A stretch of 64,000 nt of DNA from the NCBI RefSeq assembly GCF_025950235.1, contig NZ_JAPDDT010000001.1, forward strand, positions 806,001 through 870,000, in the 5' to 3' direction. The notes beneath the pieces were generated by a model. The model was not told the DNA's origin. It ran no database searches and worked only from the letters and a program-made list of their open reading frames with translations. The position numbers were made by a program, and so were the translations under genes. This document shows positions 27,874 through 36,954 of this stretch, one piece after another. Every line of letters starts with the position of its first letter. Positions within the stretch are counted from its first letter, which is position 1. This DNA comes from Luteolibacter arcticus. GTDB lineage: Bacteria > Verrucomicrobiota > Verrucomicrobiia > Verrucomicrobiales > Akkermansiaceae.

Positions 27874-28911
27874 GTGCCCGACGCCTACGACCTCGCCCGC
27901 TCGCTGCTCTTTTGCCTCGATGCCGAGTCCGCCCACCACCTGAGCTTGCGCGGCCTGCGGATGGCGGAGAAATCCGGCGTGCTGCCCCTGCTCTTCCCCG
28001 CGGATGAGTTTGTCTCGCCGGTCGAAGTGATGGGCCTGCGCTTCCCGAATCGCGTCGGCCTCGCGGCGGGTCTCGACAAGGAAGGCAACACCATCGACGC
28101 GCTCGGCCGGCTCGGCTTCGGCTTCGTCGAGATTGGCACCATCACGCCCCGACCTCAGGCAGGAAATCCCAAGCCGCGCTTGTTCCGCCTGATCGAGCAT
28201 GAGGCAATCATCAATCGCATGGGCTTCAACAATCCGGGCATCACCGCCGGCGTGGAAAACGTGCGTGGCTCGAAGCACTTCGAAGGCGTGATCGGTTTCA
28301 ACATCGGCAAGAACAAGGACACGCCGAACGAGAACGCTGCGGACGACTACCTCGCTTGCCTCAAGGCCGCCTACCCGGTGGCGGATTACATCGCAGTGAA
28401 CCTTTCCTCACCGAACACACCCGGCTTGCGCGACTTGCAGGGCGAAGAGGCTTCGGCGCGTTTGTTAGAGCGGCTGAAGAAGGAGCAGGCGGCGCTTGAA
28501 AAGGAGCATGGCAAGCGCGTGCCGCTGCTCTTCAAGGTGGCGCCTGACATCGATCCGCCCCACGTCACAGCCCTGGCCAAGGTCTTCCTCGATGGCGGGC
28601 TCGACGGGCTGATCGCGACCAACACCACACTAGCCCGCGAACCGGTGGCCGGCCACCCGCGGGCAAACGAGGCCGGCGGGCTTTCCGGCCGTCCGCTCAC
28701 CCAGCGCAGCACCGAAATCATCCGCGCCTTTTCGTCGGAGTTCGGCGGAAAAGTCCCCATCATCGGGGTCGGCGGGATTTCCTGCGCGGCGGATGCGGTC
28801 GAGAAAATCCACGCCGGAGCCAGCTTGGTCCAAATCTACTCGGCCTTCATTTACCAAGGCCCGCGGCTGGTCCATGAATGCGCCCGGGCGCTCGATACTT
28901 TGGACTTGTGA
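27874..28911 (+). CDS. pyrD: Dihydroorotate dehydrogenase, class 2 (quinone-linked)
   Basis: A 345-residue FMN enzyme that oxidises dihydroorotate in pyrimidine synthesis and feeds electrons to quinone. The N-terminal helix pair (DAYDLARSLLFCLDAESAHHLSLRGL) is the membrane-associating extension of class 2 enzymes; GLAAGLDKEGN binds FMN, VNLSSPNTPGLRDLQ carries the catalytic Ser, and IIGVGGI plus QIYSAFIYQGP form the phosphate site. The start is GTG 27874; the frame is open further upstream but without family-like sequence. Confidence 0.94.
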   Translation: MPDAYDLARSLLFCLDAESAHHLSLRGLRMAEKSGVLPLLFPADEFVSPVEVMGLRFPNRVGLAAGLDKEGNTIDALGRLGFGFVEIGTITPRPQAGNPKPRLFRLIEHEAIINRMGFNNPGITAGVENVRGSKHFEGVIGFNIGKNKDTPNENAADDYLACLKAAYPVADYIAVNLSSPNTPGLRDLQGEEASARLLERLKKEQAALEKEHGKRVPLLFKVAPDIDPPHVTALAKVFLDGGLDGLIATNTTLAREPVAGHPRANEAGGLSGRPLTQRSTEIIRAFSSEFGGKVPIIGVGGISCAADAVEKIHAGASLVQIYSAFIYQGPRLVHECARALDTLDL

Positions 28912-29011
28912 ATAAATTTTTCACGCGGAACGTCTCATTTGTCGCCGCATTCCGCCTTGCACAACAAGCATTCTGGCGGAAGCAGTCTCTAGAATCAGAA
29001 CCAATCGAACC

Positions 29012-29269
29012 ATGAAGAAATCCCTTGCTCTCCTCGCCATCGCCGCCGGTCTTGCCACCAGTTGTTCCGGCCCCACTGGCCCGAATACGCAGCGCGGTGC
29101 CGTGATCGGTGCCCTTGGTGGTGCCGCCGCCGGCGCGGTGATCGGAAATCAATCCGGCCGTGCCGGCGAGGGAGCCCTGATCGGGGGGGCCGCCGGTGCC
29201 GCAGGCGGCGCAGCAATCGGCAACGCCCAGGACACCGAAAATCGTCGTCGCTACAACGGAGGCTACTGA
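29012..29269 (+). CDS. Small lipoprotein with glycine-zipper repeats
   Basis: An 85-residue protein: signal peptide MKKSLALLAIAAGLATSC with lipobox Cys 18, then alternating GAVIGALGGAAAGAVIG and GALIGGAAGAAGGAAIG, the glycine-zipper pattern of small outer-membrane/inner-membrane inserted proteins (YMGG/OmpA-like Gly zipper), ending NRRRYNGGY. Function unknown. It is followed after 22 bases by a convincing intrinsic terminator, so it forms its own transcription unit. Confidence 0.8.
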   Translation: MKKSLALLAIAAGLATSCSGPTGPNTQRGAVIGALGGAAAGAVIGNQSGRAGEGALIGGAAGAAGGAAIGNAQDTENRRRYNGGY

Positions 29270-29291
29270 CCCAAGCCGAGTTGATTTTTGA

Positions 29292-29327
29292 CGCCGGGCA
29301 GGCCTCACGGCCTCGCCCGGCATTTTT
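29292..29327 (+). terminator. Rho-independent terminator after the glycine-zipper lipoprotein gene
   Basis: Stem GCCGGGC (29293-29299) / GCCCGGC (29315-29321), extended inside by AGGCC/GGCCT, followed at once by ATTTTTA (T-run 29323-29327). It is on the plus strand, ending the small lipoprotein gene and separating it from the dsbD gene at 29379. Confidence 0.88.
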
Positions 29328-29378
29328 ATGGGATAAATCCGGGCTCCTGCTCCTCTATTCAGCAATCAAGTCTCCGTC

Positions 29379-31532
29379 ATGCGATTTCAACGCCTCCTCA
29401 TCACCACGCTGTTAGCCGGCTTCATCTCCTCAAATCCGCCGGCCCAAGCCCAAGAGGACCTGTTGGACAGCCTGATGCCGAAACTGGGTGATGAAGCCAC
29501 CTCGGACACCGTGGCGACTCTGGTGCCGGAGGTGAAGTCCGTTGCTCCAGGGAAGCCGTTCTCCGTGGCGCTGAAACTTCAGCATCCAGCCGGATGGCAT
29601 AGTTACTACCTGAACTCCGGGGGCATTGAGAAATCGCCGGAGATCAAATGGACCTTGCCGGAAGGTTTCACCGCATCGGAACTCCAATGGCCGACGCCCG
29701 AGGTGACCGATGGCCTCTTCGGCAAGAGCTTCTCCTATTCGGGAACTCCGGTTTTCCTCACCGAGATCACTCCCCCGGCGAATCTTCCGGCTGGCTCCAC
29801 GATCACCCTGAAAGCCTCCGCCGTTTGGCAGATCTGCCGTGAAGGACAATGCCGCGACGAACCCAAGGACGGCCCGGCAAAGTTCGAAATCGCCCTTCCT
29901 GTCAACGCCAGTTCGGAACCGGATCCCACGCAGGTGCCCCTCTTCGCCGCAGCCCGCGCCGAGATTCCGCAACCCGCGAAAGATTGGTCCGTCACTGCAG
30001 AGACCAGCGGAACAGAACTGCGGCTTCGCTTGAAAGGCGTTACCGCTGATCTCTCCCAAGCTTCCCTCACCTTCATCCCTGACTATCCGTTCATCGCACT
30101 GGCGCTGGATGGAGCGGGCCTGACCCGCGACGGCGACGACTGGTTGCTTACCCTCAAGCGCGTCACCAAGGATCCGGTGCTCGACCAACCTGTGCCGCAG
30201 GGCAAGGAGATCGCTGGGGTGCTCGTCGGCAAGTCCGCCATCACCGGCGAGAGCAAGGTCGTCCAAGTGCCGCCGACTAAGATTGGCAAGGCACCCGCCG
30301 CGCCCCTTTCCCTCGCAGCCTTCCTGCCGGTGCTCGGCGGCATGCTGTTAGGAGGCCTCATCCTGAACCTCATGCCCTGTGTCTTTCCCGTCATCGGGCT
30401 CAAGATCATGGGCTTCGTCCAACAGTCGGGCCAGGACCGGAAGAAGATCGTTCTCCATGGCCTCGCCTTCACCGCTGGCGTCCTGATCTCCTTCTGGGCA
30501 TTGAGTGGCGTTCTCTTTGCTCTCCGCTCCGCCGCCGGTCCAGGACAAGAGATCGGCTGGGGTTACCAGCTTCAGAATCCTTGGACCGTGCTCGTCCTGA
30601 TGCTGCTCATGTTCGTGATGGGCCTGAGCATGTATGGCATCTTCGAGATCGGGACCTCGGTCACGTCGGTCGGGGGCAAGCTCCAGACCAAGCAAGGCGT
30701 CAGCGGCTCCTTTTTCTCCGGCATCCTCGCCACCGTGGTCGCTACTCCTTGTTCCGCTCCTTTCCTCGGGGCCGCCATCGGTGCCGCCATCGCGCTGCCA
30801 CCGTTTCAATTCTTCACGGCCTTCACCGCGATGGCGCTTGGGCTTTCACTGCCCTACCTGATCCTTTCGATTTTCCCGAAGCTGGTCGACCTGCTTCCCC
30901 GCCCGGGTGCGTGGATGGAAAGTTTCAAGCAGGCGATGGCTTTCCTCCTCTTCGCCACGGCCGGCTACCTGCTGTGGGTCTACGTTGGGCAGATCGACCT
31001 GGACAACATGCTCAACGTCATCTTCGGCCTGACCGCGGTGGCGATTGCCGCGTGGATCTTCGGACGCTGGCATTCCCCTTTCCGCAGCCGCCGGGTGAAG
31101 ACAGTGGCGCTCGTCCTCACCGTGCTCTTTGCCGCCGGCGGCGTGAAACTTGCCGCTCCGCCGGCAAAGTCGGAGATCACGTGGGAACCATGGAGCCAAG
31201 CCCGAGTCGACGAATTGCTCGATGAAGGCACGCCCGTCTATGTGGACTTTACCGCCAAATGGTGCGCCACTTGCCAGCTCAACAAAAAGCGGGCCTATCC
31301 AAAGGAAGTCGTGGCCCTGATGAAGGAGCGCGGCATGGTCCTGATGCGCGCCGACAAGACCAATCCCGACCCGGCCATCGATGCCAAGCTGGAGGAACTC
31401 GGTCGCTCAGCGATCCCCGTGAACGTGCTCTACGTCCCCGAAAAGGACCCGGTGATTACCCCGGAACTCCTTGATGCTGGCTACATGAAGGATCTGATCA
31501 CCCGCGAGGTCCCGCTTCCGGAGAAAAAGTAG
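29379..31532 (+). CDS. dsbD: DsbD-type thiol:disulfide interchange protein with C-terminal thioredoxin domain
   Basis: A 717-residue membrane protein that moves reducing power from cytoplasmic thioredoxin to the periplasm. It has a signal peptide (to about AQAQ, residue 24), a periplasmic N-terminal domain of the ScsB/DsbD-alpha type with the cysteine pair in WQICREGQCRDEP, about eight membrane segments from residue 310 with the essential cysteines in NLMPCVFPVIGL and TPCSAPFLGAA, and a C-terminal thioredoxin-like domain with KWCATCQLNK. The N-terminal DUF-type domain is closer to ScsB-like proteins than to E. coli DsbD. The gene begins 51 bases after a terminator. Confidence 0.88.
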   Translation: MRFQRLLITTLLAGFISSNPPAQAQEDLLDSLMPKLGDEATSDTVATLVPEVKSVAPGKPFSVALKLQHPAGWHSYYLNSGGIEKSPEIKWTLPEGFTASELQWPTPEVTDGLFGKSFSYSGTPVFLTEITPPANLPAGSTITLKASAVWQICREGQCRDEPKDGPAKFEIALPVNASSEPDPTQVPLFAAARAEIPQPAKDWSVTAETSGTELRLRLKGVTADLSQASLTFIPDYPFIALALDGAGLTRDGDDWLLTLKRVTKDPVLDQPVPQGKEIAGVLVGKSAITGESKVVQVPPTKIGKAPAAPLSLAAFLPVLGGMLLGGLILNLMPCVFPVIGLKIMGFVQQSGQDRKKIVLHGLAFTAGVLISFWALSGVLFALRSAAGPGQEIGWGYQLQNPWTVLVLMLLMFVMGLSMYGIFEIGTSVTSVGGKLQTKQGVSGSFFSGILATVVATPCSAPFLGAAIGAAIALPPFQFFTAFTAMALGLSLPYLILSIFPKLVDLLPRPGAWMESFKQAMAFLLFATAGYLLWVYVGQIDLDNMLNVIFGLTAVAIAAWIFGRWHSPFRSRRVKTVALVLTVLFAAGGVKLAAPPAKSEITWEPWSQARVDELLDEGTPVYVDFTAKWCATCQLNKKRAYPKEVVALMKERGMVLMRADKTNPDPAIDAKLEELGRSAIPVNVLYVPEKDPVITPELLDAGYMKDLITREVPLPEKK

Positions 31533-31593
31533 CCGGGAACGAACGACTCAATCCATTCTTCCCTCTGGCACGGCCCGCGCTCATGCTGGGGAA

Positions 31594-33582
31594 GTGAGCG
31601 ACATTCCCCAATTGGTCCGCGACGATCCGTGGCTTGAATCCCATGCCGGGTCGATCCAGCAACGCATCGACCGCTTCCGGGCCACCCTTTCCGACATCGA
31701 AGCCCGCAGCGGCAGCCTCGCTGCCCACGCCGCCGGCCACCAGCTCACCGGAATCCATCGCCAGCCCGACGGCGGCTGGATGATCCGCGAGTGGCTGCCC
31801 AAGGCGAAAGCCGTCTCGCTCGTCGGCGATTTCAACGGCTGGAACCGCGACAGCCACCCGCTCGCTCCGGCGCGCGGCGGCGTGTGGCAGCTCCACTTGC
31901 CCGCCGGAACGCTCGGCCATGGCCAGAAGGTCAAGCTGCACATCACCGGAGCCGATGGTTCGCACCGCGACCGCATCCCGGCGTGCATCCTGCGTGCCGT
32001 GCAGGATCCGGAGACCCACGACTTCTCCGGCCAGATCTGGGAACCGGAGGAGCAGTATGTCTGGAGAAACGACTTCGACCCCTCATCGGTGAAGGTGCCG
32101 CTGATCTACGAAGCCCATGTCGGCATGTCGGGGGAAGAAGGCCGCGTGCACTCCTACCGCGAGTTCGCCAATGCCACCCTGCCCCGCATCGCTGCCGGCG
32201 GCTACAATGTGGTCCAGCTCATGGCGGTGCAGGAGCACCCCTACTATGGCTCCTTCGGCTATCACGTCTCCTCGTTCTTCGCACCGTCGTCGCGCTTCGG
32301 CACGCCGGAGGACCTGAAGTATCTCGTCGATACCGCCCACGGCCTGGGGATCGCGGTCTTGTTAGACATCGTGCACTCGCATGCCGTGAAGAACATCGCC
32401 GAGGGGCTCAACGACCTCGACGGCTCCGGCAATCTCTACTTCCACGGCGATGACCGCGGCGATCACCCGCAGTGGGATTCCAAGGTCTTCGACTACGGCC
32501 GCCCGGAAGTCCGCCAGTTCCTCCTCTCCAATGTCCGCCACTGGCTCGATGAGTTCCACTTCGATGGTTTCCGCTTCGATGGCATCACCTCGATGCTCTA
32601 CTGGCACCGCGGCACGGAGGCCTTCGACAACTACGACAAGTACTTCACCCATGGCGTGGACAATGACGCCATCCTCTACCTCCAGCTCGCCACCACCCTG
32701 GCGCAGGAGCTGCGGCCCGGCGCGATCGTCATCGCGGAAGACATGTCCGGCATGCCCGGCCTCTGCCGGCCGGTGAAGGAAGGCGGCGTCGGCTTCACCC
32801 ACCGTCTGGCGATGGGCATCCCCGACTTCTGGATCAAGCTGCTCAAGCACACCCGCGACGAGGATTGGAACCTCGACGAGATCTGGGGCACGCTGGTCAA
32901 CCGCCGCCACGGCGAGGCCAATATCGCCTACGCCGAAAGCCACGACCAGGCGCTGGTGGGCGACAAGACCCTCGCCTTCTGGCTGATGGACGAGAAGATG
33001 TATTGGAACATGGGCAAGGACGATCCCGACCCCGTGGTCGAGCGCGGCATCGCCCTGCACAAGATCATCCGCCTGCTCACCTTCGCACTCGGCGGCGAGG
33101 GCTGGCTGAATTTCATGGGCAACGAGTTCGGCCACCCCGAGTGGCTGGATTTCCCGCGCGAAGGCAATGGCTGGTCCTACCACTACTGCCGCCGCCAATG
33201 GTCGCTGGCCGAAAATCCCGCGCTGAAATACGTGTGGATGGGCGCCTTCGACCGGGCGATGTTGGAAACCGGCAAGCAGCACGGCCTGCCGGGTGCCGAG
33301 CGGGCGCAGAACATATGGATGGACTACGAGGCGAAAATCATGGCCGCCCGTCGCGGCGACCTGGTGTTCGTCTTCAATCTCTCCGTGGACCAATCGCGGC
33401 CGGACTTTGAAGTCCCCGTGCCTGGCACAGGTGCCTACCGCCTCGTCCTTGACACCGACGCCTCCGTCTTCGGCGGCCAAGGCCGGGTCGACGCGAGCAT
33501 CGAGTATCCGGTCTCGGCGGAGGGCAAGCTGACGATCTACTCCCCGGCGCGCACGGCGATGGTGTTTGCACCGGCAGGGTAA
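31594..33582 (+). CDS. glgB: 1,4-alpha-glucan branching enzyme, eukaryote-type (GH13_8)
   Basis: A 662-residue glycogen branching enzyme. An N-terminal CBM48-like module (AVSLVGDFNGWNRDSHPL) precedes the GH13 barrel: nucleophile Asp329 in GFRFDGITSMLY, acid/base Glu382 in IVIAEDMSGMPG, and transition-state Asp451 in AESHDQALVGD. The text RFDGITSMLYWHRG and FNGNEFGHPEWLDFP resemble eukaryotic GBE1 and the bacterial subgroup allied to it rather than the classical GlgB (GH13_9). The start is GTG 31594. It stands alone here without glgA/C/P. Confidence 0.93.
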   Translation: MSDIPQLVRDDPWLESHAGSIQQRIDRFRATLSDIEARSGSLAAHAAGHQLTGIHRQPDGGWMIREWLPKAKAVSLVGDFNGWNRDSHPLAPARGGVWQLHLPAGTLGHGQKVKLHITGADGSHRDRIPACILRAVQDPETHDFSGQIWEPEEQYVWRNDFDPSSVKVPLIYEAHVGMSGEEGRVHSYREFANATLPRIAAGGYNVVQLMAVQEHPYYGSFGYHVSSFFAPSSRFGTPEDLKYLVDTAHGLGIAVLLDIVHSHAVKNIAEGLNDLDGSGNLYFHGDDRGDHPQWDSKVFDYGRPEVRQFLLSNVRHWLDEFHFDGFRFDGITSMLYWHRGTEAFDNYDKYFTHGVDNDAILYLQLATTLAQELRPGAIVIAEDMSGMPGLCRPVKEGGVGFTHRLAMGIPDFWIKLLKHTRDEDWNLDEIWGTLVNRRHGEANIAYAESHDQALVGDKTLAFWLMDEKMYWNMGKDDPDPVVERGIALHKIIRLLTFALGGEGWLNFMGNEFGHPEWLDFPREGNGWSYHYCRRQWSLAENPALKYVWMGAFDRAMLETGKQHGLPGAERAQNIWMDYEAKIMAARRGDLVFVFNLSVDQSRPDFEVPVPGTGAYRLVLDTDASVFGGQGRVDASIEYPVSAEGKLTIYSPARTAMVFAPAG

Positions 33583-33644
33583 TGCGCAGTGCCCGGAGCG
33601 AAGGATTGTGGAAGAAGGCATGGGAAACCCCTAGCCGTTGAAAC

Positions 33645-34094
33645 ATGTCGGCCCGGACCTCAACCGCGCACTCGTCAAACCGTTTGGGAGTCGCCCTCTT
33701 GATCGCCGCACTGGTCTGCTGGATCGGATTTCATCTGCTTCCGATCGATGACTACATGCGAGGCTGGGAACTGTGGAAGCGGATCTGGGAAATCACGACA
33801 AGGGGTTACCGGCCCGGATGGCAAAACCTGATCGCCATCTCAGCCTTCCTCGCGATTGCGATCCTGGTGACGGCATCGCCGTTCGTGACGCTCCCTCTGC
33901 GGACCTCCAAGCCCTGCCGTTGGCTGGCGATCGTGGCGTCAGGAGCCGCTTTGCTAGGCTTGGGCAGCCTGATCGTGATGGACTTTCCGGGTGGTCCTGC
34001 ATCGGCCCTTCTCCTAGCGGCGATGGCCCTGAACTTTGTCGGCCTGATCTGCCTCCGCTCCCCCCGTTTGGAGTCAGGTCCGGATGCTCCGTAG
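33645..34094 (+). CDS. Hypothetical membrane protein with four predicted transmembrane segments
   Basis: A 149-residue protein without recognisable family. Hydrophobic segments are at about residues 13-27 (LGVALLIAALVCWIGFHLL), 62-83 (LIAISAFLAIAILVTASPFV), 93-113 (LAIVASGAALLGLGSLIVM) and 118-138 (ASALLLAAMALNFVGLICL). A short loop DDYMRGWELWKRIWEITTRGY links the first two. It lies between glgB and lutA, on the same strand as both, and its product should be in the inner membrane. Confidence 0.7.
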   Translation: MSARTSTAHSSNRLGVALLIAALVCWIGFHLLPIDDYMRGWELWKRIWEITTRGYRPGWQNLIAISAFLAIAILVTASPFVTLPLRTSKPCRWLAIVASGAALLGLGSLIVMDFPGGPASALLLAAMALNFVGLICLRSPRLESGPDAP

Positions 34095-34211
34095 GCCTCC
34101 TCCGCTTCGCCGGGGGAATCCCATTGCGCTTTGGCACAAAACCAACCCCAAGCATGTCCGCCGTGACATCCACGCTCGACCTGCGGGCAGGGCGTCTTAT
34201 TTCTGACGGCG

Positions 34212-34967
34212 ATGGCTGCCGCAACCCAAGCCCGCCCCGCGGGCAAGAATGTCCTGCTCATGGGCACCTGCCTGTGCGACGCGTTTTACGACGACGTCGC
34301 CCGCGCCACCGTGGAGGTGCTGGAGCATCTGGGCGTGACCGTGCATTTCCCGGAGAACCAGACCTGCTGCGGCCAGCCGGCCTTCAATTCGGGCGACTGG
34401 CCAGCCTCGCGAAAGGTGGCTCGCTACACCGCTGGCGTTTTTTCCGGCGATCTGCCGGTGATCGTGCCGAGCGGCTCCTGTGCGGCGATGAATTTCCACG
34501 GCAATCCGCTCCAGTTCGAGGAGTGCCCGGATCCGTCGATCGACTCGCTGGCCCGCCGGACCTGGGAGGTCTGCGACTTCATCGTCAACGGGCTCGGCGT
34601 CCACGAATGGAAGGGCGCGTTCGAGAAACCAACGCGGCTCGCCTTCCACCGCTCCTGCCACAGCCGGGGGACCAATACCGGCGAGGCGATCACCGCGCTG
34701 TTGTCCTCGATCCAAAACGCGGAGGTCATCCCCTTCGGCCAAGCCGAGCAATGCTGCGGCTTCGGTGGCACCTTCTCGGTGACCTTTCCCCACATCTCGG
34801 GGCGGATGGGCTCGCTGAAGCTCGACCACATCCTCGACGTGCAGCCGGACCTGCTGGTCAGCGGCGATATGTCCTGCCTGATGCACATCACCGGCCTCGC
34901 CCGCGTCCAAGGCCGGCCCATCGAACACAAGCACGCGATCCAGGTCCTGCGCGACACCTTGCGATGA
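34212..34967 (+). CDS. lutA: Lactate utilisation protein A, iron-sulfur oxidoreductase (LutA/LldE)
   Basis: A 251-residue cytoplasmic protein with two CCG-type cysteine-rich domains: GTCLCDAFYDD, NQTCCGQPAFNSGD, then RSCHSRG and EQCCGFGGTFSV. This is the LutA pattern (LldE), one subunit of the LutABC complex that oxidises L-lactate to pyruvate. ATG 34212 gives the typical length. The stop overlaps the next gene by 4 bases (ATGA), showing the lut genes and the inserted acetyltransferase are translated as a coupled set. Confidence 0.92.
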   Translation: MAAATQARPAGKNVLLMGTCLCDAFYDDVARATVEVLEHLGVTVHFPENQTCCGQPAFNSGDWPASRKVARYTAGVFSGDLPVIVPSGSCAAMNFHGNPLQFEECPDPSIDSLARRTWEVCDFIVNGLGVHEWKGAFEKPTRLAFHRSCHSRGTNTGEAITALLSSIQNAEVIPFGQAEQCCGFGGTFSVTFPHISGRMGSLKLDHILDVQPDLLVSGDMSCLMHITGLARVQGRPIEHKHAIQVLRDTLR

Positions 34968-35539
34968 CGGAGGAGCAAAAAATGCTCGCCGGCGAGCCCT
35001 ACTCGTCGCGCGATCCGGAACTCATCGAGCAGTATCACCTCAGCCGGGCGTTGCTGAAGGAGTTCCACGCGCTGGACTCGCGCGACCTTGCCCGACGGAC
35101 GCGGGTGTTAGGAAAGCTCTTCCGCCATCTCGGCGATGGTGCATGGCTCGAAGCACCCTTCGCCTGCGAATACGGCCGCTACATTTCCATCGGCCGGAAC
35201 ACCTTCGTGAACGTCAACTGTGTCTTCGCCGACAACAACTTCATCACCATCGGCGACGACACTCTGATCGGCCCTGCGGTGCAGATCTACACCGCGGGAC
35301 ATCCGCTGTTGCCGGAGGAGCGGGCCAGTCCACCCGGTTCCGCCTCTCCATACGTGACCACCGGCAAACCTGTCAGCATCGGCAATCAATGCTGGATTGG
35401 TGGCGGCGCGATCATCCTTCCCGGCGTGACCATCGGCGACGGCTGCACCATTGGTGCCGGCAGCGTCGTCACCAAATCTATCCCCTCCCGCAGTGTTGCC
35501 GCAGGCAATCCGTGCCGTATTCTCAAGACCCTGCCATGA
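34964..35539 (+). CDS. Sugar O-acetyltransferase, maltose/galactoside type (LacA/Maa family)
   Basis: A 191-residue hexapeptide-repeat acetyltransferase using acetyl-CoA. The N-terminal Mac domain (MTEEQKMLAGEPYSSRDPELIEQYHLSRALLKEFHAL) is followed by left-handed beta-helix repeats (ISIGRNTFVNVNCVFADNNFITIGDDTLIGP), the catalytic His in YTAGHPL, and GGGAIILPGVTIGDGCTIGAGSVVTKSIP. The substrate is probably a sugar or thiogalactoside-like acceptor. Its position between lutA and lutB with 4-base overlaps on both sides is unusual, because it has no known part in lactate oxidation. Confidence 0.92.
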   Translation: MTEEQKMLAGEPYSSRDPELIEQYHLSRALLKEFHALDSRDLARRTRVLGKLFRHLGDGAWLEAPFACEYGRYISIGRNTFVNVNCVFADNNFITIGDDTLIGPAVQIYTAGHPLLPEERASPPGSASPYVTTGKPVSIGNQCWIGGGAIILPGVTIGDGCTIGAGSVVTKSIPSRSVAAGNPCRILKTLP

Positions 35540-36954
35540 TCGATCACCAGCTCATCGACACCTACGCCCGGGAGATCTCGGAGGAGAAGCAGACCTCGGT
35601 GATCAGCGGCTCCGCGGCCAGCACCGACAAGCGCTACACGGTGCTCTTCAAGGACTACGAGAATCCTGACGAACTGCGGAAGCTCGCCGGCAAGATCAAG
35701 GACCACACGCTTCACCACCTCGACCGCTACCTCGAGCAAGCGGAGGCCTCGCTGCAGCGCAATGGCGTGCAGGTTCATTTCGCCGATACCGGCGACGACG
35801 CCAAGGCGACGATCCTTTCCATCCTGAAGGAGCGCGGCATTTCGAAGCTCACCAAGTCGAAGTCGATGGCGGCGGAGGAGATCCACCTCAATCCGTATCT
35901 CATCGAGCACGGCGTCGAGTGCCTGGAGTCCGACCTCGGTGAGTTCATCATCCAGCTCGACGATGACGTGCCGTCGCACATCGTCCGCCCGATCATTCAC
36001 AAGAACCGCCGCGAAATCGCGCGGACCTTCCAGCGCGAAGGCATCGCAGCAGACTACAACGACGATCCCGAAACCATCACCCGCCGCGCCCGCGTCTTCT
36101 TGCGTGAGAAGTACATGCAGGCCGAAGCGGTGATCACCGGCGGCAACTTCATCTCCGCGGAAAGCGGCCGGCTGGTACTGGTGACCAACGAAGGCAACTC
36201 ACGCTTCGGCATGGCACCGTCGAAGATCCACATCGCGCTGGTGGGCATCGAGAAGCTGGTGCCGACCGACCGCGACTTGGCGGTGTTTCTCAATCTGTTA
36301 GGCCGCAGTGCCACGGGCCAGCAGCTCACCGTTTACACCGAATTCATCTCGGGGCCGAAGGATGACAGCCAGCCATCCGGCCCGGAGGAAATGCACGTGG
36401 TCTTCCTCAACAACGGCCGCACCGATGTGCTTGAGTCCAACTGCCGCGATATCCTGCGCTGCATCCGCTGCTCCGCGTGCCAGAACGTATGCCCGGTCTA
36501 TCGCCAGGCCTCGGGCCACGCCTACCGCGCCACCTATGGTGGACCGGTTGGAGCGGTGCTGTCGCCGCTGCTCGCCGGCAAGGAGTTCCCCGAGCTGGCC
36601 GACCTTCCCAAGGCCTCGTCGCTCTGCGGTGCCTGCAATGAAGTCTGCCCGGTCGACATTCCCATCCCTGATTTGCTGTTGCGCCTGCGCGACAAGGCGA
36701 AGCGCGAAAAGATCCATTCGCCCGGCGCGCCGCCGATGAGCCCGTTTGCGACGCTTGCCACCTCCCCCGCCCTGTGGCGCACCGCGATGACCATGAGCAA
36801 GGCGATGAACCATCTTCCCATCCAGGTCGCGCCGGTGAAGCCACTGCAGGAATGGCTCGGCCAACGCACCCTGCCCGAGTGGCACGGCGGCGACTTCCGC
36901 AAGTGGCTCAACAACCGTTCTAACAAGTCCCAGTCGAAGCCCAAGTCGTCATGA
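35536..36954 (+). CDS. lutB: Lactate utilisation protein B, iron-sulfur protein (LutB)
   Basis: A 472-residue subunit of the LutABC lactate oxidation complex. Most of the protein is the LutB/LUD domain (VECLESDLGEFIIQLDDDVPSHIV, HKNRREIARTFQ, GGNFISAESGRLVLVTNEGN). Two 4Fe-4S motifs follow, CIRCSACQNVCPVYRQ and CGACNEVCPVDIPIPDL. The last 70 residues are the C-terminal extension of the family. The start ATG 35536 overlaps the acetyltransferase stop and the stop overlaps lutC by 4 bases. Confidence 0.95.
   Translation: MIDHQLIDTYAREISEEKQTSVISGSAASTDKRYTVLFKDYENPDELRKLAGKIKDHTLHHLDRYLEQAEASLQRNGVQVHFADTGDDAKATILSILKERGISKLTKSKSMAAEEIHLNPYLIEHGVECLESDLGEFIIQLDDDVPSHIVRPIIHKNRREIARTFQREGIAADYNDDPETITRRARVFLREKYMQAEAVITGGNFISAESGRLVLVTNEGNSRFGMAPSKIHIALVGIEKLVPTDRDLAVFLNLLGRSATGQQLTVYTEFISGPKDDSQPSGPEEMHVVFLNNGRTDVLESNCRDILRCIRCSACQNVCPVYRQASGHAYRATYGGPVGAVLSPLLAGKEFPELADLPKASSLCGACNEVCPVDIPIPDLLLRLRDKAKREKIHSPGAPPMSPFATLATSPALWRTAMTMSKAMNHLPIQVAPVKPLQEWLGQRTLPEWHGGDFRKWLNNRSNKSQSKPKSS

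Noticed and set aside
33773..34963. Long plus-strand open frame before the acetyltransferase.
   Set aside because: It is Arg/Pro-rich shadow coding opposite or out of frame with the membrane protein gene and lutA; only the part from ATG 34964 makes sense.
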